From positions 186,001-250,000 of the forward strand of contig CAWJVM010000006.1 in assembly GCA_963846315.1 (NCBI GenBank): a stretch of 64,000 nt of DNA, read 5' to 3'. This document shows positions 42,994 through 51,468 of the stretch, piece after piece. Numbering within the stretch: position 1 is the first letter of the stretch; every line of letters begins with the position of its first letter. A program made the position numbers and the translations under genes. The notes below the pieces were generated by a model. That model did not search any database. It worked only from the letters and a program-made list of their open reading frames with translations, and was not told the DNA's origin. Source of the stretch: RPQJ01 sp963846315. Its GTDB lineage: Bacteria > Pseudomonadota > Gammaproteobacteria > Steroidobacterales > Steroidobacteraceae.

Positions 42994-45900
42994 TCACGCG
43001 GCCTTGATCGTGCGGTTGCGATAACTGAAGTAGAGAATCGGGATCAGCACCAGCGTCAATACCGTCGACACCAGGATTCCGAAAATCAGCGACACGGCGA
43101 GCCCGTTGAAAATGGGGTCGTCGAGGATGAAGAACGCCCCGGTCATGGCGGCCAAGGCGGTCAGCGCGATGGGCCGCGCACGCACGGCCGCCGAGCGGAT
43201 GACCGCGTCTGCGAGGTCCCTGCCTTGCGCCAGTTCGACGTTGATGAAGTCCACCAGCAGGATGGAGTTGCGGACGATGATGCCGGCCAGTGCGATCATC
43301 CCGATCATCGACGTAGCCGTGAACTGGGCTCCCAGCAGCGCGTGCCCCGGCAACACGCCAATGATGGTGAGAGGTATTGGCGCCATGATCACCAGCGGCA
43401 CGACATAGGAACCGAACTGCGCGACGACCAGCAGGTAGATCAGGATCAGGCCCACCGAGTACGCGAGTCCCATGTCGCGGAACGTCTCGAACGTGATCTG
43501 CCACTCGCCATCCCACTTGATGCTCGGTCGGTAGGGGTCGGCCGGCTGGCTGAAGAAGCGCTGCTCGACTTCCTCGCCCGCCGGCAGCTGGCGCTTGAGC
43601 GCCCCGACCAGGTCGAACATGCCGTACAGCGGACTGTCAGTCTCACCCACGGAGTCCGCGGTGACGAACGTCAGCGGCAACAGGTCCTTGTGATAGATCG
43701 CGTTGTCCCAGGGCTTGTGCTCGACGACTGCGACCTCGGACAGCGCAATACTGGCGCCGCCCAGGGTGCGGACCTGCAGCGCCAGGACACTGGACAGGTC
43801 GGACTTGTCCGGCACGTCGAGTTCCAGCCGGACCGGAATCGGATAGTTCTCACGTCCGATCTGCACGTACGTGGCGTCGAGGCCGCCGAGCCCTGCTGCG
43901 AGCACCTGTACCGCTTCGGCCTGACTCACGCCGAGCAAGGCAGCTTTTTGCCGATCGATGCGTACGACCAGGCGCGGGTTCGGTGCCTCGAGGCTGTCGT
44001 CCACGTCCACGATCTGCGGCTTGGCGTCGAACACCTTGCGGACTTCGCGCGCCAGCTGCTGCTGCTCATTGTAGAAAGGACCGTAGATCTCGGCCACGAG
44101 TGGCGCCTGCACCGGCGGGCCGGGCGGCACTTCGACGACCTTGACCGCCGCGCCATACCTGCGGCCGATCTCGGCCAGTGCCGGGCGCACCGCGAGCGCG
44201 ATCTCGTGGCTCTTCCTGTCGCGGTGGTGCTTGTCCACCAGGTTGACCTGGATGTCGCCGAGTTCGTGGCCGGAGCGCAGGTAGTACTGCCGGACGAGGC
44301 CATTGAAATTGATCGGCGCCGAAGTGCCGACGTAGACCTGGTAGTCGGTGACTTCCGGCAGCTTGACGATCTCGGCGGCGAGTTCGTCCAGCATGCGGCC
44401 CGTCTCCTCGAGCGCGGTGCCCTCGGGCATGTCGACGACCACCTGGAACTCCGACTTGTTGTCGAACGGCAGCATCTTCATGACGACCCACTGCACGACG
44501 ACCAGGGAAATGGCGGCCAGGATCGCGGCAAGCGTGCCGAGGTAAAGTATGCGCCGGCGGCGGCGCGCGTCATCGCCGCGCAGGAATGGCGCGATGACCC
44601 GCTCGAAGAAGCGCTGCAGGCGCGTATCGTCGCCATGCCCGGCAGGATGCGCGTTTGCATGCACGAGCATCCGCTTCGACAGCCAGGGCGTGAACACCAG
44701 CGCGATGGCCAGCGAGATCAGCATGCCCATGCTGGCGTTGATCGGGATCGGGCTCATGTAGGGGCCCATCAGTCCGCTGACGAACGCCATCGGCAGCAGG
44801 GCTGCGATCACCGTGAACGTCGCCAGGATCGTTGGGCCGCCCACCTCATCCACGGCGCGCGGGATGACCTCGCCCAACGGGCCGCTGTCGAATCCCATGT
44901 GGCGATGGATGTTCTCCACCACGACGATCGCGTCGTCCACCAGGATGCCGATCGAAAAGATGAGCGCGAACAGCGACACGCGATTGATCGTGAAGCCGTA
45001 GGCCCACGAAGCGAACAACGTCGCAGCCAGGGTGATCACGACCGCGGCGCCGACGACGATCGCCTCGCGCCAGCCGACCGTGAGCCAGACCAGGAGCACG
45101 ACGGAAGCCGTCGCGAACATCAGCTTCTGGATGAGCTTCAGCGCCTTGTCGTTCGCGGTCTCGCCGTAGTTGCGCGTGACCGTCGTCTCCACTCCCTCGG
45201 GGATGTAGGAGCCGCGCAGCTGTTCGATCCGCTGCAGCACCGCGTTGGTGACGTCGATGGCGTTCGCGCCTGGCTTCTTCGAAATCGCGAGCGTGACGGC
45301 CGGTGCCGTCCCGACCAGGTCGATGCCTTTCTGCGCACCCGCCGGGCCGGCGCCGAACGTCACGTATTGCTCGGGCTGGTCGGGGCCGGCCGTGATGGTC
45401 GCGACGTCCTGCAGGTAGACCGGCCTGCCGTCGCGCACCGAGACGACCAGCTGCGCGACCTCGTCCCGGTCGGCAAGGAATTCGCCAGCCTGCACCGGCA
45501 CGTTGCTGCCGTTCGCAACGAGCGCGCCCGCGTGCTGCACGACATTGGCCGCCTTGAGCGCGGCGGCGAGCTCACTCACGGTGAGACCGTAGCCGGCGAG
45601 ACGCTGCGGATCGAGACTGACGTGCACCGTCTCGTCGGGACCGCCGATGGTGTAGACATTGCGGGTGCCCGGTACACGCTTGATCTCGGCCTCGATGGCG
45701 TGGGCGACCTGCCGCAGCTCGTAGGCGCCGCGCTGCGGGTCCCTGGTCCAGAGCGTTACGCTCAGGATCGGTACGTCGTCGATGCCCTTCGGTTTGACCA
45801 GTGGCTGGAGGATGCCGACGTCTGCCGGGCGCCAGTCCTGGTTGGAATAGATTGCGTTGTAGAGCCTGACGATCGCGCTGGTCCGGTCTTCGCCGACCTC

Positions 45901-46206
45901 GAATTGCACGGTCAGCACCGCGGCACCGGGACGCGAGACGGAATAGATGTGCTTTACGCCGGAGATCTCCGCAAGGACCTTCTCCATCGGCGTGGCCACC
46001 AGGGTCTCGACCTGATTGGCGCTTGCCCCGGGCACGGGCACGATCACGTTCGCCATCGTGACGTTGATCTGCGGCTCTTCTTCGCGGGGCGTCACCAGCA
46101 CGGCGAAAACCCCCAGCAACAACGCCGCAAGCCCGAGCAACGGCGTTAACTGGTTGTCGAGGAAGAACGCGGCGAGCCGGCCGCTGATGCCGAGCTTCTC
46201 AGTCAT
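42994..46206 (-). CDS. RND-family efflux permease
   Basis: A 1070-residue inner-membrane pump subunit with the twelve-helix RND layout. The N-terminus has DNQLTPLLGLAALLLGVFAVLVTPREEEP, a porter domain with VPVPGASANQVETLVATPMEKVL, and the proton-relay aspartate pair in SIGILVDDAIVVVENIHRH (helix 4). The C-terminal half repeats the plan (IGMIALAGIIVRNSILLVDFINVE). It is HAE/MFP-type rather than CzcA: no metal-site methionines stand out. It overlaps the adaptor gene by 8 bases. Its place inside a sulfide-oxidation operon suggests export of a sulfur compound or of a toxic by-product; the cargo is unknown. Confidence 0.93.
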   Translation of the reverse strand: MTEKLGISGRLAAFFLDNQLTPLLGLAALLLGVFAVLVTPREEEPQINVTMANVIVPVPGASANQVETLVATPMEKVLAEISGVKHIYSVSRPGAAVLTVQFEVGEDRTSAIVRLYNAIYSNQDWRPADVGILQPLVKPKGIDDVPILSVTLWTRDPQRGAYELRQVAHAIEAEIKRVPGTRNVYTIGGPDETVHVSLDPQRLAGYGLTVSELAAALKAANVVQHAGALVANGSNVPVQAGEFLADRDEVAQLVVSVRDGRPVYLQDVATITAGPDQPEQYVTFGAGPAGAQKGIDLVGTAPAVTLAISKKPGANAIDVTNAVLQRIEQLRGSYIPEGVETTVTRNYGETANDKALKLIQKLMFATASVVLLVWLTVGWREAIVVGAAVVITLAATLFASWAYGFTINRVSLFALIFSIGILVDDAIVVVENIHRHMGFDSGPLGEVIPRAVDEVGGPTILATFTVIAALLPMAFVSGLMGPYMSPIPINASMGMLISLAIALVFTPWLSKRMLVHANAHPAGHGDDTRLQRFFERVIAPFLRGDDARRRRRILYLGTLAAILAAISLVVVQWVVMKMLPFDNKSEFQVVVDMPEGTALEETGRMLDELAAEIVKLPEVTDYQVYVGTSAPINFNGLVRQYYLRSGHELGDIQVNLVDKHHRDRKSHEIALAVRPALAEIGRRYGAAVKVVEVPPGPPVQAPLVAEIYGPFYNEQQQLAREVRKVFDAKPQIVDVDDSLEAPNPRLVVRIDRQKAALLGVSQAEAVQVLAAGLGGLDATYVQIGRENYPIPVRLELDVPDKSDLSSVLALQVRTLGGASIALSEVAVVEHKPWDNAIYHKDLLPLTFVTADSVGETDSPLYGMFDLVGALKRQLPAGEEVEQRFFSQPADPYRPSIKWDGEWQITFETFRDMGLAYSVGLILIYLLVVAQFGSYVVPLVIMAPIPLTIIGVLPGHALLGAQFTATSMIGMIALAGIIVRNSILLVDFINVELAQGRDLADAVIRSAAVRARPIALTALAAMTGAFFILDDPIFNGLAVSLIFGILVSTVLTLVLIPILYFSYRNRTIKAA

Positions 46207-47245
46207 GCTTCGACACCGGCTGTCGAGCCCGGATACCCGCGGCCGTCAGGTCGAGCGCTACGAGATCGCCCGCGGCGAGCCCGGCCAGGATTTCGACCCG
46301 TTCACCGCTCGCATGACCGAGCCTCACCTGTCGCAGCGATACCCGGCCGTCGGACGTGACGACATAGACCGCGCGCATCTCGCTGCGTTCGACGATCGCG
46401 GACCGTGGCACCAGCAATTGCTGTGACGCGCCGGTGACGAACCCGACCTTGACGAACATGCCTGGCGCGAGGCCCGACAGGTCCTTCGGCAACTCGATCC
46501 GTGCGCGGAAGGTGTTGGTCTGCAGCGCGGCGGATGGATAGAACGTGATGGCGGTGGATTCGATCCGCCGTCCAGCGACGTAGACGGCAGCCTTCTTCTG
46601 TGCGCGCACCTGCTCGACGATGCTCTGAGGAATCTCGACGATCACCCTCAGCGCATCGAGGGAGGCCCAAGCAAGCAACGGCGTGCCGGGCGCGACGGTC
46701 TCGCCGACCTGCACGAACTTCTGTGTCACGACACCTGCGTACGGCGCCCGAATCTCGGTGTAGGACACCCCTTCCCGGGCGGCATCGAGACCGGCCCGGG
46801 CCGCCACCAGCCGTGCCGCTGCAGCGTCACGCGCGGCCGTAGCCTCGTCGAGCGTGGCCTTGGCAACGACCTGGCGCGAATACATATCGCGGATCCGGTC
46901 ATGGCGAGTCTGCGCCTCGCTCTCGCGGGCAGTGGCCTCCGTGAGCGCCGCCTGCGCCTGGCTGAGGCCTGCCACCAGCTCGGTGCTGCGCAGTCGCAGC
47001 ACGACAGTGCCGGCAGGCACGAAGTCGTTCACGTCGACGTTGAACTCCGCAACCCGGCCCGCGGTCTGGGCGGAAACGGTCGCCTGATTCACCGCCTCGA
47101 CGGTGCCATCGAGCATCCGCTCCATCGGGGTGGCCTCCGCGCCAACCCTGAAGGTCGCGAGTTGCGTCGCGGCCGCCCCCGACGGGCTCGATGCGGCGGA
47201 GAGCAGCAATGCCGCCATTGCCGCCACGGAAATAGTCGATCTCAT
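46199..47245 (-). CDS. RND periplasmic adaptor subunit (HlyD/MFP family)
   Basis: A 348-residue membrane-fusion protein. Signal peptide MRSTISVAAMAALLLSAASSPSGAAA. A lipoyl half-motif TVSAQTAGRVAEFNVDVNDFVPAGTVVLRL is followed by the alpha-hairpin (about 95-160), the second lipoyl half YTEIRAPYAGVVTQKFVQVGETVAPGTPLL, and beta-barrel and membrane-proximal domains. It bridges the RND permease (8-base overlap) and TolC. It follows the DUF2892 gene by 18 bases. Confidence 0.93.
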   Translation of the reverse strand: MRSTISVAAMAALLLSAASSPSGAAATQLATFRVGAEATPMERMLDGTVEAVNQATVSAQTAGRVAEFNVDVNDFVPAGTVVLRLRSTELVAGLSQAQAALTEATARESEAQTRHDRIRDMYSRQVVAKATLDEATAARDAAAARLVAARAGLDAAREGVSYTEIRAPYAGVVTQKFVQVGETVAPGTPLLAWASLDALRVIVEIPQSIVEQVRAQKKAAVYVAGRRIESTAITFYPSAALQTNTFRARIELPKDLSGLAPGMFVKVGFVTGASQQLLVPRSAIVERSEMRAVYVVTSDGRVSLRQVRLGHASGERVEILAGLAAGDLVALDLTAAGIRARQPVSKHD

Positions 47246-47263
47246 TGCGTTCTCCGGCTTGAA

Positions 47264-47464
47264 TCAGAATGCGGCGCCGGAGCGGATGCCCGCCTTGCGC
47301 AGGATGAGCGCCAGGGGGCAGAAGCCCGTGAATGCGGACTGCAGCAGGTTGGCGCCGACGAAGGCGGTGAACCAGTGCCAGTTCGGGTTCACGAAATGAC
47401 CGAGCAGCAGGCTCACCAGGATCATCGCGCCCGCGAAGGCCAGGACAAATCTGTCGATGCTCAT
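47264..47464 (-). CDS. DUF2892 (YgaP-type) small membrane protein
   Basis: A 66-residue protein with two hydrophobic helices (about 5-22 and 30-48) and the motif NLLQSAFTGFCPLALILRKAGIR. In YgaP this region is the membrane anchor fused to a rhodanese domain; here anchor and rhodanese are separate adjacent genes. The Cys in GFCP is the family's conserved cysteine. Likely a membrane partner of the rhodanese and SQR. Confidence 0.88.
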   Translation of the reverse strand: MSIDRFVLAFAGAMILVSLLLGHFVNPNWHWFTAFVGANLLQSAFTGFCPLALILRKAGIRSGAAF

Positions 47465-47483
47465 GATCTAGGTCTCCTCAGCT

Positions 47484-47852
47484 TCAACGGCGGTCGTCAT
47501 CGACGACGCGGCCGGTCTGCGGATCGACGCGGATCGTCGGCAGGCCGGCCGCCTTCCAGGCCTGGATGCCGCCCGCGAGGTGCGTGAGATGACCGAATCC
47601 CGCGGCCTGCAACCTGTGAGCCGCCGTCAGCGACCGCTTCCCCGAACCGCACTGCAGGACCAGCTTGCGACCCTCAAGCGAGATTGCCTTCGGGTCGAAG
47701 GTCGAGAGGGGATAGAGCAGCGCGCCATGGATTCGCTCGGCTGCGTACTCGTTGACCTCGCGGACGTCGACGAGAAGGATCTCGCCGGCCTCGAGCCATG
47801 CGCGAACCTGTTCCGGCGTGGCGTCGGTGACGTGGCTATCGTGGTGAGTCAT
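47484..47852 (-). CDS. single-domain rhodanese (sulfurtransferase)
   Basis: A 122-residue rhodanese. The active-site loop is LVLQCGSGKRS with the persulfide-forming Cys; LLVDVREVNEYAAERIHGALLYP and LAGGIQAWKAAGLP are the conserved ends. It moves sulfane sulfur between donors such as glutathione persulfide and acceptors. It sits between the persulfide dioxygenase and the DUF2892 anchor gene, the usual grouping in sulfide-oxidation operons. Confidence 0.94.
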   Translation of the reverse strand: MTHHDSHVTDATPEQVRAWLEAGEILLVDVREVNEYAAERIHGALLYPLSTFDPKAISLEGRKLVLQCGSGKRSLTAAHRLQAAGFGHLTHLAGGIQAWKAAGLPTIRVDPQTGRVVDDDRR

Positions 47853-47892
47853 AGGAACCCTCAGGGGAAGTGACGAGTGATGATCGCGGCTG

Positions 47893-48765
47893 TCAGATGG
47901 GGCGGCCGATGACGTTGAGCGGCACGCGCAAGTAGCTCACGCCATCGGCGTCGGGGGGCGGCAGGCGGCCGGCGCGGATGTTCACCTGCACGGCCGGGAT
48001 CAGCAGGTGCGGCACGTCCAGCGTGGCGTCCCGCGCACGTCGCATCTGCACGAAGGCTTCCGCGGTGACCCCGGCGCGAATGTGAATGTTGCCGGCGACT
48101 TGATCCGCGATGGAACACTCGCAGCGCACCTCGCGACCACCGAGGGCGTAGTCGTGGCAGACGAAGACGCGGGTTGCGGGCGGCAACCGATAGAGACGCT
48201 GCACGGACCAGTACAACTGCTCGGCGTCGCCGCCAGGGAAGTCGCAGCGTGCGGTGCCGCCATCGGGCATGAAGATCGTGTCGCCGACGAACAACGCATC
48301 GCCGATTCGGTACGCGACGCTGTCATTGGTGTGGCCTGGAACGGGGATCACCTCGATCTCCAGTTGGCCAAGCGCCAGCCACTCGTCGTCCGCCAGCAGC
48401 CGGTCGAAGTCCGTGCCGTCGGCGGCGAAGCCGTCGCCCAGCCCGAAAACGGACTTGAACGCCTGCTGAACCTTGAGGACGCCATGGCCGATGGCGACGC
48501 AGCCGCCGAGCTCCCTCCGCAGGTGCTGCGCAGCGGACAGGTGATCAGCGTGGGCGTGAGTCTCCAGGATCCAGCGCACGTGCGCGCCGGCGGCGCGGCA
48601 ATGGGCGATGACCGAGTCTGCGCTCGCGGTGCCGGTGCGGCCGGAGCGCCAATCGTAATCGAGCACAGGGTCGATCACGGCGGCGCTGCTCGTGCCGGAG
48701 TCCATCACGACGTAGGTCCAGGACCCGGTGGGTTTATGGTGAACCGCGGTAACGACAGGGCGCAT
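47893..48765 (-). CDS. persulfide dioxygenase-like MBL-fold protein (ETHE1/Blh type)
   Basis: A 290-residue metallo-beta-lactamase-fold protein with the metal motif ETHAHADHLSAA, then PVPGHTNDSVAYR, GDTIFMPDGGTARCDFPGG and VFVCHDYALGGREVRCE. These fit the Blh/PDO type of ETHE1-like enzymes that oxidise glutathione persulfide to sulfite with an Fe site. It is the first gene of the operon and divergent from a BigR/SqrR-like regulator, the same arrangement as the bigR-blh operon of plant-associated bacteria. Confidence 0.9.
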   Translation of the reverse strand: MRPVVTAVHHKPTGSWTYVVMDSGTSSAAVIDPVLDYDWRSGRTGTASADSVIAHCRAAGAHVRWILETHAHADHLSAAQHLRRELGGCVAIGHGVLKVQQAFKSVFGLGDGFAADGTDFDRLLADDEWLALGQLEIEVIPVPGHTNDSVAYRIGDALFVGDTIFMPDGGTARCDFPGGDAEQLYWSVQRLYRLPPATRVFVCHDYALGGREVRCECSIADQVAGNIHIRAGVTAEAFVQMRRARDATLDVPHLLIPAVQVNIRAGRLPPPDADGVSYLRVPLNVIGRPI

Positions 48766-48791
48766 GGGTGGGAGGTCCTCGGATCGCCGGT

Positions 48792-48834
48792 AAAATATTA
48801 GATATTGCTAAATTAGTCAAGCTTGATTTAAAAT
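48792..48834. promoter_or_regulatory. overlapping divergent promoters and operator of the sulfide operon
   Basis: Minus strand: TTGACT (48815-48820) and TATTTT (48792-48797), 17 bases apart, for the persulfide-dioxygenase operon. Plus strand: TTGCTA (48805-48810) and TAAAAT (48829-48834), 18 apart, for the regulator. The AT-rich overlap holds inverted repeats TTAG-N6-CTAA (48798-48811) and TCAAGCTTGA (48817-48826), the likely regulator-binding sites, so one bound repressor could silence both directions. Confidence 0.65.
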
Positions 48835-48861
48835 ACCGCGCCACCACCGGAGACCCGCTGC

Positions 48862-49260
48862 ATGCCACGCGCCGCCCGACGCACGACCGCACGACCGGAG
48901 ATTCCGGACGCAAAAAGAATCAAAGAGATGCATGCGCACGTGGGGGACGCAGCCCAATTGCTCAAGGCGCTGGGCAATGAGCAGCGACTGCTCATCCTGT
49001 GCCACCTCCTCGCCAGACCGTTGTCGGTCGGTGAATTGAACGACCGGCTCGAACTCAGCCAGTCGGCACTCTCCCAGCACCTTGCCTTGCTGCGTGAAGC
49101 TGGGCTGGTCGATACGCGGCGCGCAGCACAATCGATCTTCTACTCGCTGCCGGCGGGGCCCGTCACCCGCATCATGGCGCTGCTGCAGGACATCTACTGC
49201 AACGTCCCCGCGGCGCCGCGGGGCTCCAGTAGAACGTCCGGCGAGACAAGTCCGCGATGA
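48862..49260 (+). CDS. ArsR-family persulfide-responsive repressor (BigR/SqrR type)
   Basis: A 132-residue winged-helix repressor. The DNA-binding core is LLKALGNEQRLLILCHLLARPLSVGELNDRLELSQSALSQHLALLREAGLV. Two cysteines, Cys47 (LILCHLL) and Cys113 (DIYCNVP), are 66 residues apart, the same spacing as the Cys41/Cys107 pair of SqrR, which forms a tetrasulfide bridge when sulfide is present. No metal-binding ELCVCDL-type motif is present. It is divergent from the sulfide operon and presumably represses it and itself until persulfides accumulate. Confidence 0.88.
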   Translation: MPRAARRTTARPEIPDAKRIKEMHAHVGDAAQLLKALGNEQRLLILCHLLARPLSVGELNDRLELSQSALSQHLALLREAGLVDTRRAAQSIFYSLPAGPVTRIMALLQDIYCNVPAAPRGSSRTSGETSPR

Positions 49261-49288
49261 CTGCCGCGACAGGCAGCGATTGCCGGCT

Positions 49289-49318
49289 CGCTGTACCGCC
49301 CGGCCGGTCAGTACAGCG
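49289..49318. terminator. possible bidirectional hairpin between regulator and yeiH-type gene
   Basis: CGCTGTAC (49289-49296) and GTACAGCG (49311-49318) are perfect complements around a 14-base loop, followed by TTGTT. It overlaps the last codons of the convergent exporter gene. The weak T-run makes termination uncertain. Confidence 0.4.
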
Positions 49319-50438
49319 TTGTTATCAGCAAGAAGCTGATCACTCCGACGATCAGGGCAGAGACCAGCCCGAGCCCGAGGGGCTTGAATCCGATCGTACG
49401 TAACCCCTTTATGCTCGTGCCGAGACCGACGCCCGCCATGGCGATGGCGAGGCAATAGCTCGCCGCGCCTGACGCCAGCGACAGAAACCTCTTCCACTGC
49501 CCGGCATCGAGCAGGCCGAACGGGCTGTCGCCGAGGTCACCGATCGAGCGGACCGCGCTCATTACGGCGAACCCCACGATGAACATGGGAACCAGGGACC
49601 ACCAGGGCGGCGGCGCCGTGCCCGCCGTCGAGCGCCGGAGGTAGACAATGGACATGAGCGGAATCACGAGGATCATCGACAGGTTGCGCTCCAGCTTTGC
49701 CACGGTCGCCACGTCAAGCGCCTGCGGCGCGTCGAAGTACTGCTGGTAGACCATGCCGGCGCCGGCCACCTGTGACGTATCGTGCACGGCCGTGCCGAGG
49801 AACAGGCCGGCACTGAAAGCATCCCCGCCGAAGAGCCAGTGCGCTGCGAAGGGGTAGGCGATCATCGCCACGATCCCGAACACCGTGATGCAGGCCACGG
49901 CGTAGCTGGTTTCTTCATCCCTGGCGCCAATCGCGGGAGCGACGGCGACGATGGCTGTGTTGCCGCAGATGCTGGTTCCCACCGCGATCAGCGTGGCCAG
50001 CCGATCGGACAGCTGAATGCGGCGACCGAGGAAACTCACGATCAGGATGGCTGCGGGAATGGTCACCAGCACGACCGGCAGGGTCCGCAGCCCAATGCTG
50101 CCCACCTCCGAGATGCTGAGCCGCAAGCCGAGCAGGACGATGCCGAAGCGCAGGACGCGCTGCGCCGCGAAGGACACGCCGGCACCAAGCGACGCCGGTA
50201 GCCGTGACAGGTTGCTGAGGGCGAGGCCCAGCAGGGTCGCGACCATAATGCCGCTGATGGCGCCGCGTCCCAAGCCAAGTACGGCAGCGAGCTGATCGGC
50301 AAGGAAGCTGCCGAGCACCGCCAGCGCAACCGCAAGCAACAGTCCTGGGAGAACATTCATGGCGTCTGCGCGTGGTGCCTTTGCACTGGAGGTTTCGGGC
50401 CGGCCACCGACAGCGTGACGCACTTTGTCCGAGTGCAT
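49308..50438 (-). CDS. YeiH-type putative sulfate/sulfite exporter
   Basis: A predicted 376-residue inner-membrane protein (PF03601, YeiH/PSE family) with about ten helices. Signature segments: GRGAISGIMVATLLGLALSN, RFGIVLLGLRLSISEVG, GTSICGNTAIVAVAPAIGA, and GTAVHDTSQVAGAGMVY. Members are proposed to export sulfate, sulfite or sulfonates. It converges with the BigR/SqrR-like gene, which fits removal of the oxidised sulfur end product. The start is uncertain: ATG 50438 gives a basic N-terminal extension like other YeiH proteins; ATG 50360 is the alternative. Confidence 0.82.
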   Translation of the reverse strand: MHSDKVRHAVGGRPETSSAKAPRADAMNVLPGLLLAVALAVLGSFLADQLAAVLGLGRGAISGIMVATLLGLALSNLSRLPASLGAGVSFAAQRVLRFGIVLLGLRLSISEVGSIGLRTLPVVLVTIPAAILIVSFLGRRIQLSDRLATLIAVGTSICGNTAIVAVAPAIGARDEETSYAVACITVFGIVAMIAYPFAAHWLFGGDAFSAGLFLGTAVHDTSQVAGAGMVYQQYFDAPQALDVATVAKLERNLSMILVIPLMSIVYLRRSTAGTAPPPWWSLVPMFIVGFAVMSAVRSIGDLGDSPFGLLDAGQWKRFLSLASGAASYCLAIAMAGVGLGTSIKGLRTIGFKPLGLGLVSALIVGVISFLLITTLY

Positions 50439-50585
50439 CAGGCTGCAACCGGGCAACGCTGCAACCTGAACGGGGGGCACGGGCGTCGTAGCGTTGTGAT
50501 CGAGATGGACCGGGCCGTCGGCCTCATCTCAAAACACAACGTAACTGCCGATGATGGTGATCACACCCGCGTCGCTCCCCGCTAC

Positions 50586-50837
50586 TCAGGCTGTGCGATT
50601 CCCCTCGAGATCGGCGAGCCTTTGCTCCAACACCGCCAGTTTTTCTCGGGTCCGGCGCAGCACGGCGCTCTGCACGTCGAATTCCTCGCGGGTGACGAGA
50701 TCGAGGCGGGTCAGCTGCGACTGCAGAACACCCTTGAAGTTCTGCTCGAGATCGCGCCGCAAGGCACTCACGTTCTCGGGGACGGCGCCGGCCAGGCGAC
50801 GGGCCAGGTCATCGATCATGCGCGGGTCGAAAGCCAT
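50586..50837 (-). CDS. ubiK: UbiK-type ubiquinone biosynthesis accessory factor
   Basis: An 83-residue coiled-coil protein of the BMFP/YqiC family, starting MAFDPRMIDDLARRLAGAVPENVSALRRDLEQNFKGVLQSQLTRLDLVTREEFDVQSAVLRRTREKL in outline. UbiK binds UbiJ and helps the ubiquinone-synthesis complex. The Arg-Glu-Glu-Phe-Asp-Val segment before the C-terminal coiled coil is the strongest family mark. It is divergent from glnK. A TACACT box lies about 33 bases before the ATG. Confidence 0.88.
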   Translation of the reverse strand: MAFDPRMIDDLARRLAGAVPENVSALRRDLEQNFKGVLQSQLTRLDLVTREEFDVQSAVLRRTREKLAVLEQRLADLEGNRTA

Positions 50838-50936
50838 GGTGACTTTGGGGTACGTGGACGAGGACCCTAGTGTAGCGGCCGGCGCGGACGACGGCAGGCA
50901 GCCAGCGGCATGATTCGGTGCACCGCACACCGCCAG

Positions 50937-50953
50937 CGCTCCATCGTGGTGCA
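50937..50953 (+). promoter_or_regulatory. candidate NtrC-type enhancer box
   Basis: CGCTCC-ATCGT-GGTGCA matches the 17-bp NtrC dyad (TGCACC-N5-GGTGCA) except at two left-half positions, and lies about 85 bases before the expected sigma-54 start. A second GGTGCACC palindrome sits at 50917-50924, three helical turns upstream of the GGTGCACC at 50948-50955. Confidence 0.45.
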
Positions 50954-51004
50954 CCGGTTCAAGGCGGGCGGATCAATTCCGCGGTCACAGCGAGCTGCGG
51001 ACCG

Positions 51005-51020
51005 TGGCACGCTTCCTGCA
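51005..51020 (+). promoter_or_regulatory. sigma-54 promoter of glnK-amtB
   Basis: TGGCACG-CTTC-CTGCA fits the -24/-12 sigma-54 consensus (TGGCACG-N4-TTGCA) with one mismatch. Transcription would start near 51031, giving a 40-base leader with GGGAGA before the ATG. This fits nitrogen-limited expression of glnK-amtB. Confidence 0.8.
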
Positions 51021-51070
51021 TTGAGGGTTTCCGACGTTTACGCGCGACAGCCGTCGCCGAGGGAGACCCG

Positions 51071-51409
51071 ATGAAGCTCATCACCGCCGTCATCAAGCCG
51101 TTCAAGCTCGATGAAGTGCGCCAGGCCATCGCCGACATCGGCGTGCAGGGCGTCACGGTGACCGAGGTGCAGGGCTTCGGCCGGCAGCGTGGACACACCG
51201 AACTCTACCGTGGCGCGGAATACCGCGTCGACTTCCTGCCCAAGACCAAGATCGAGATCGCCGTCGACGACACCATCGTCGAGCAGGTGATCGAAGCCAT
51301 TACCAACGTCGCCCGCACCGGCAAGATCGGCGACGGCAAGATTTTCGTGACCCAGCTCGCCGAGGCCGTGCGCATCCGCACGGGCGAAGCCGGCGCCGAC
51401 GCCGTCTAG
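51071..51409 (+). CDS. glnK: nitrogen regulatory PII protein
   Basis: A 112-residue PII signal protein. It starts MKLITAVIKPFKLDEVR and has the uridylylated Tyr51 in the T-loop (GAEYRVDFLPK), with IEIAVDDTIVEQVIEAI and GKIGDGKIFVTQL for nucleotide and 2-oxoglutarate binding. It stands directly before amtB, so it is named GlnK: it would plug the transporter when nitrogen is ample. GlnB cannot be ruled out from sequence alone. Confidence 0.93.
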   Translation: MKLITAVIKPFKLDEVRQAIADIGVQGVTVTEVQGFGRQRGHTELYRGAEYRVDFLPKTKIEIAVDDTIVEQVIEAITNVARTGKIGDGKIFVTQLAEAVRIRTGEAGADAV

Positions 51410-51468
51410 GTCTCGATTCGAACTCCACCCCACGACTGCTGCACAGACACATCGACAGGAGAACACCA

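Noticed and set aside
43225..46149. Long open frame of about 970 codons antisense to the RND permease
   Set aside because: The permease on the minus strand has clear motifs; the antisense reading is Arg/Asp/Gln rich and featureless.
50906..50924. A second full NtrC box around GGTGCACC at 50917
   Set aside because: Only one half-site fits; the other half does not match at 5-base spacing in either direction.
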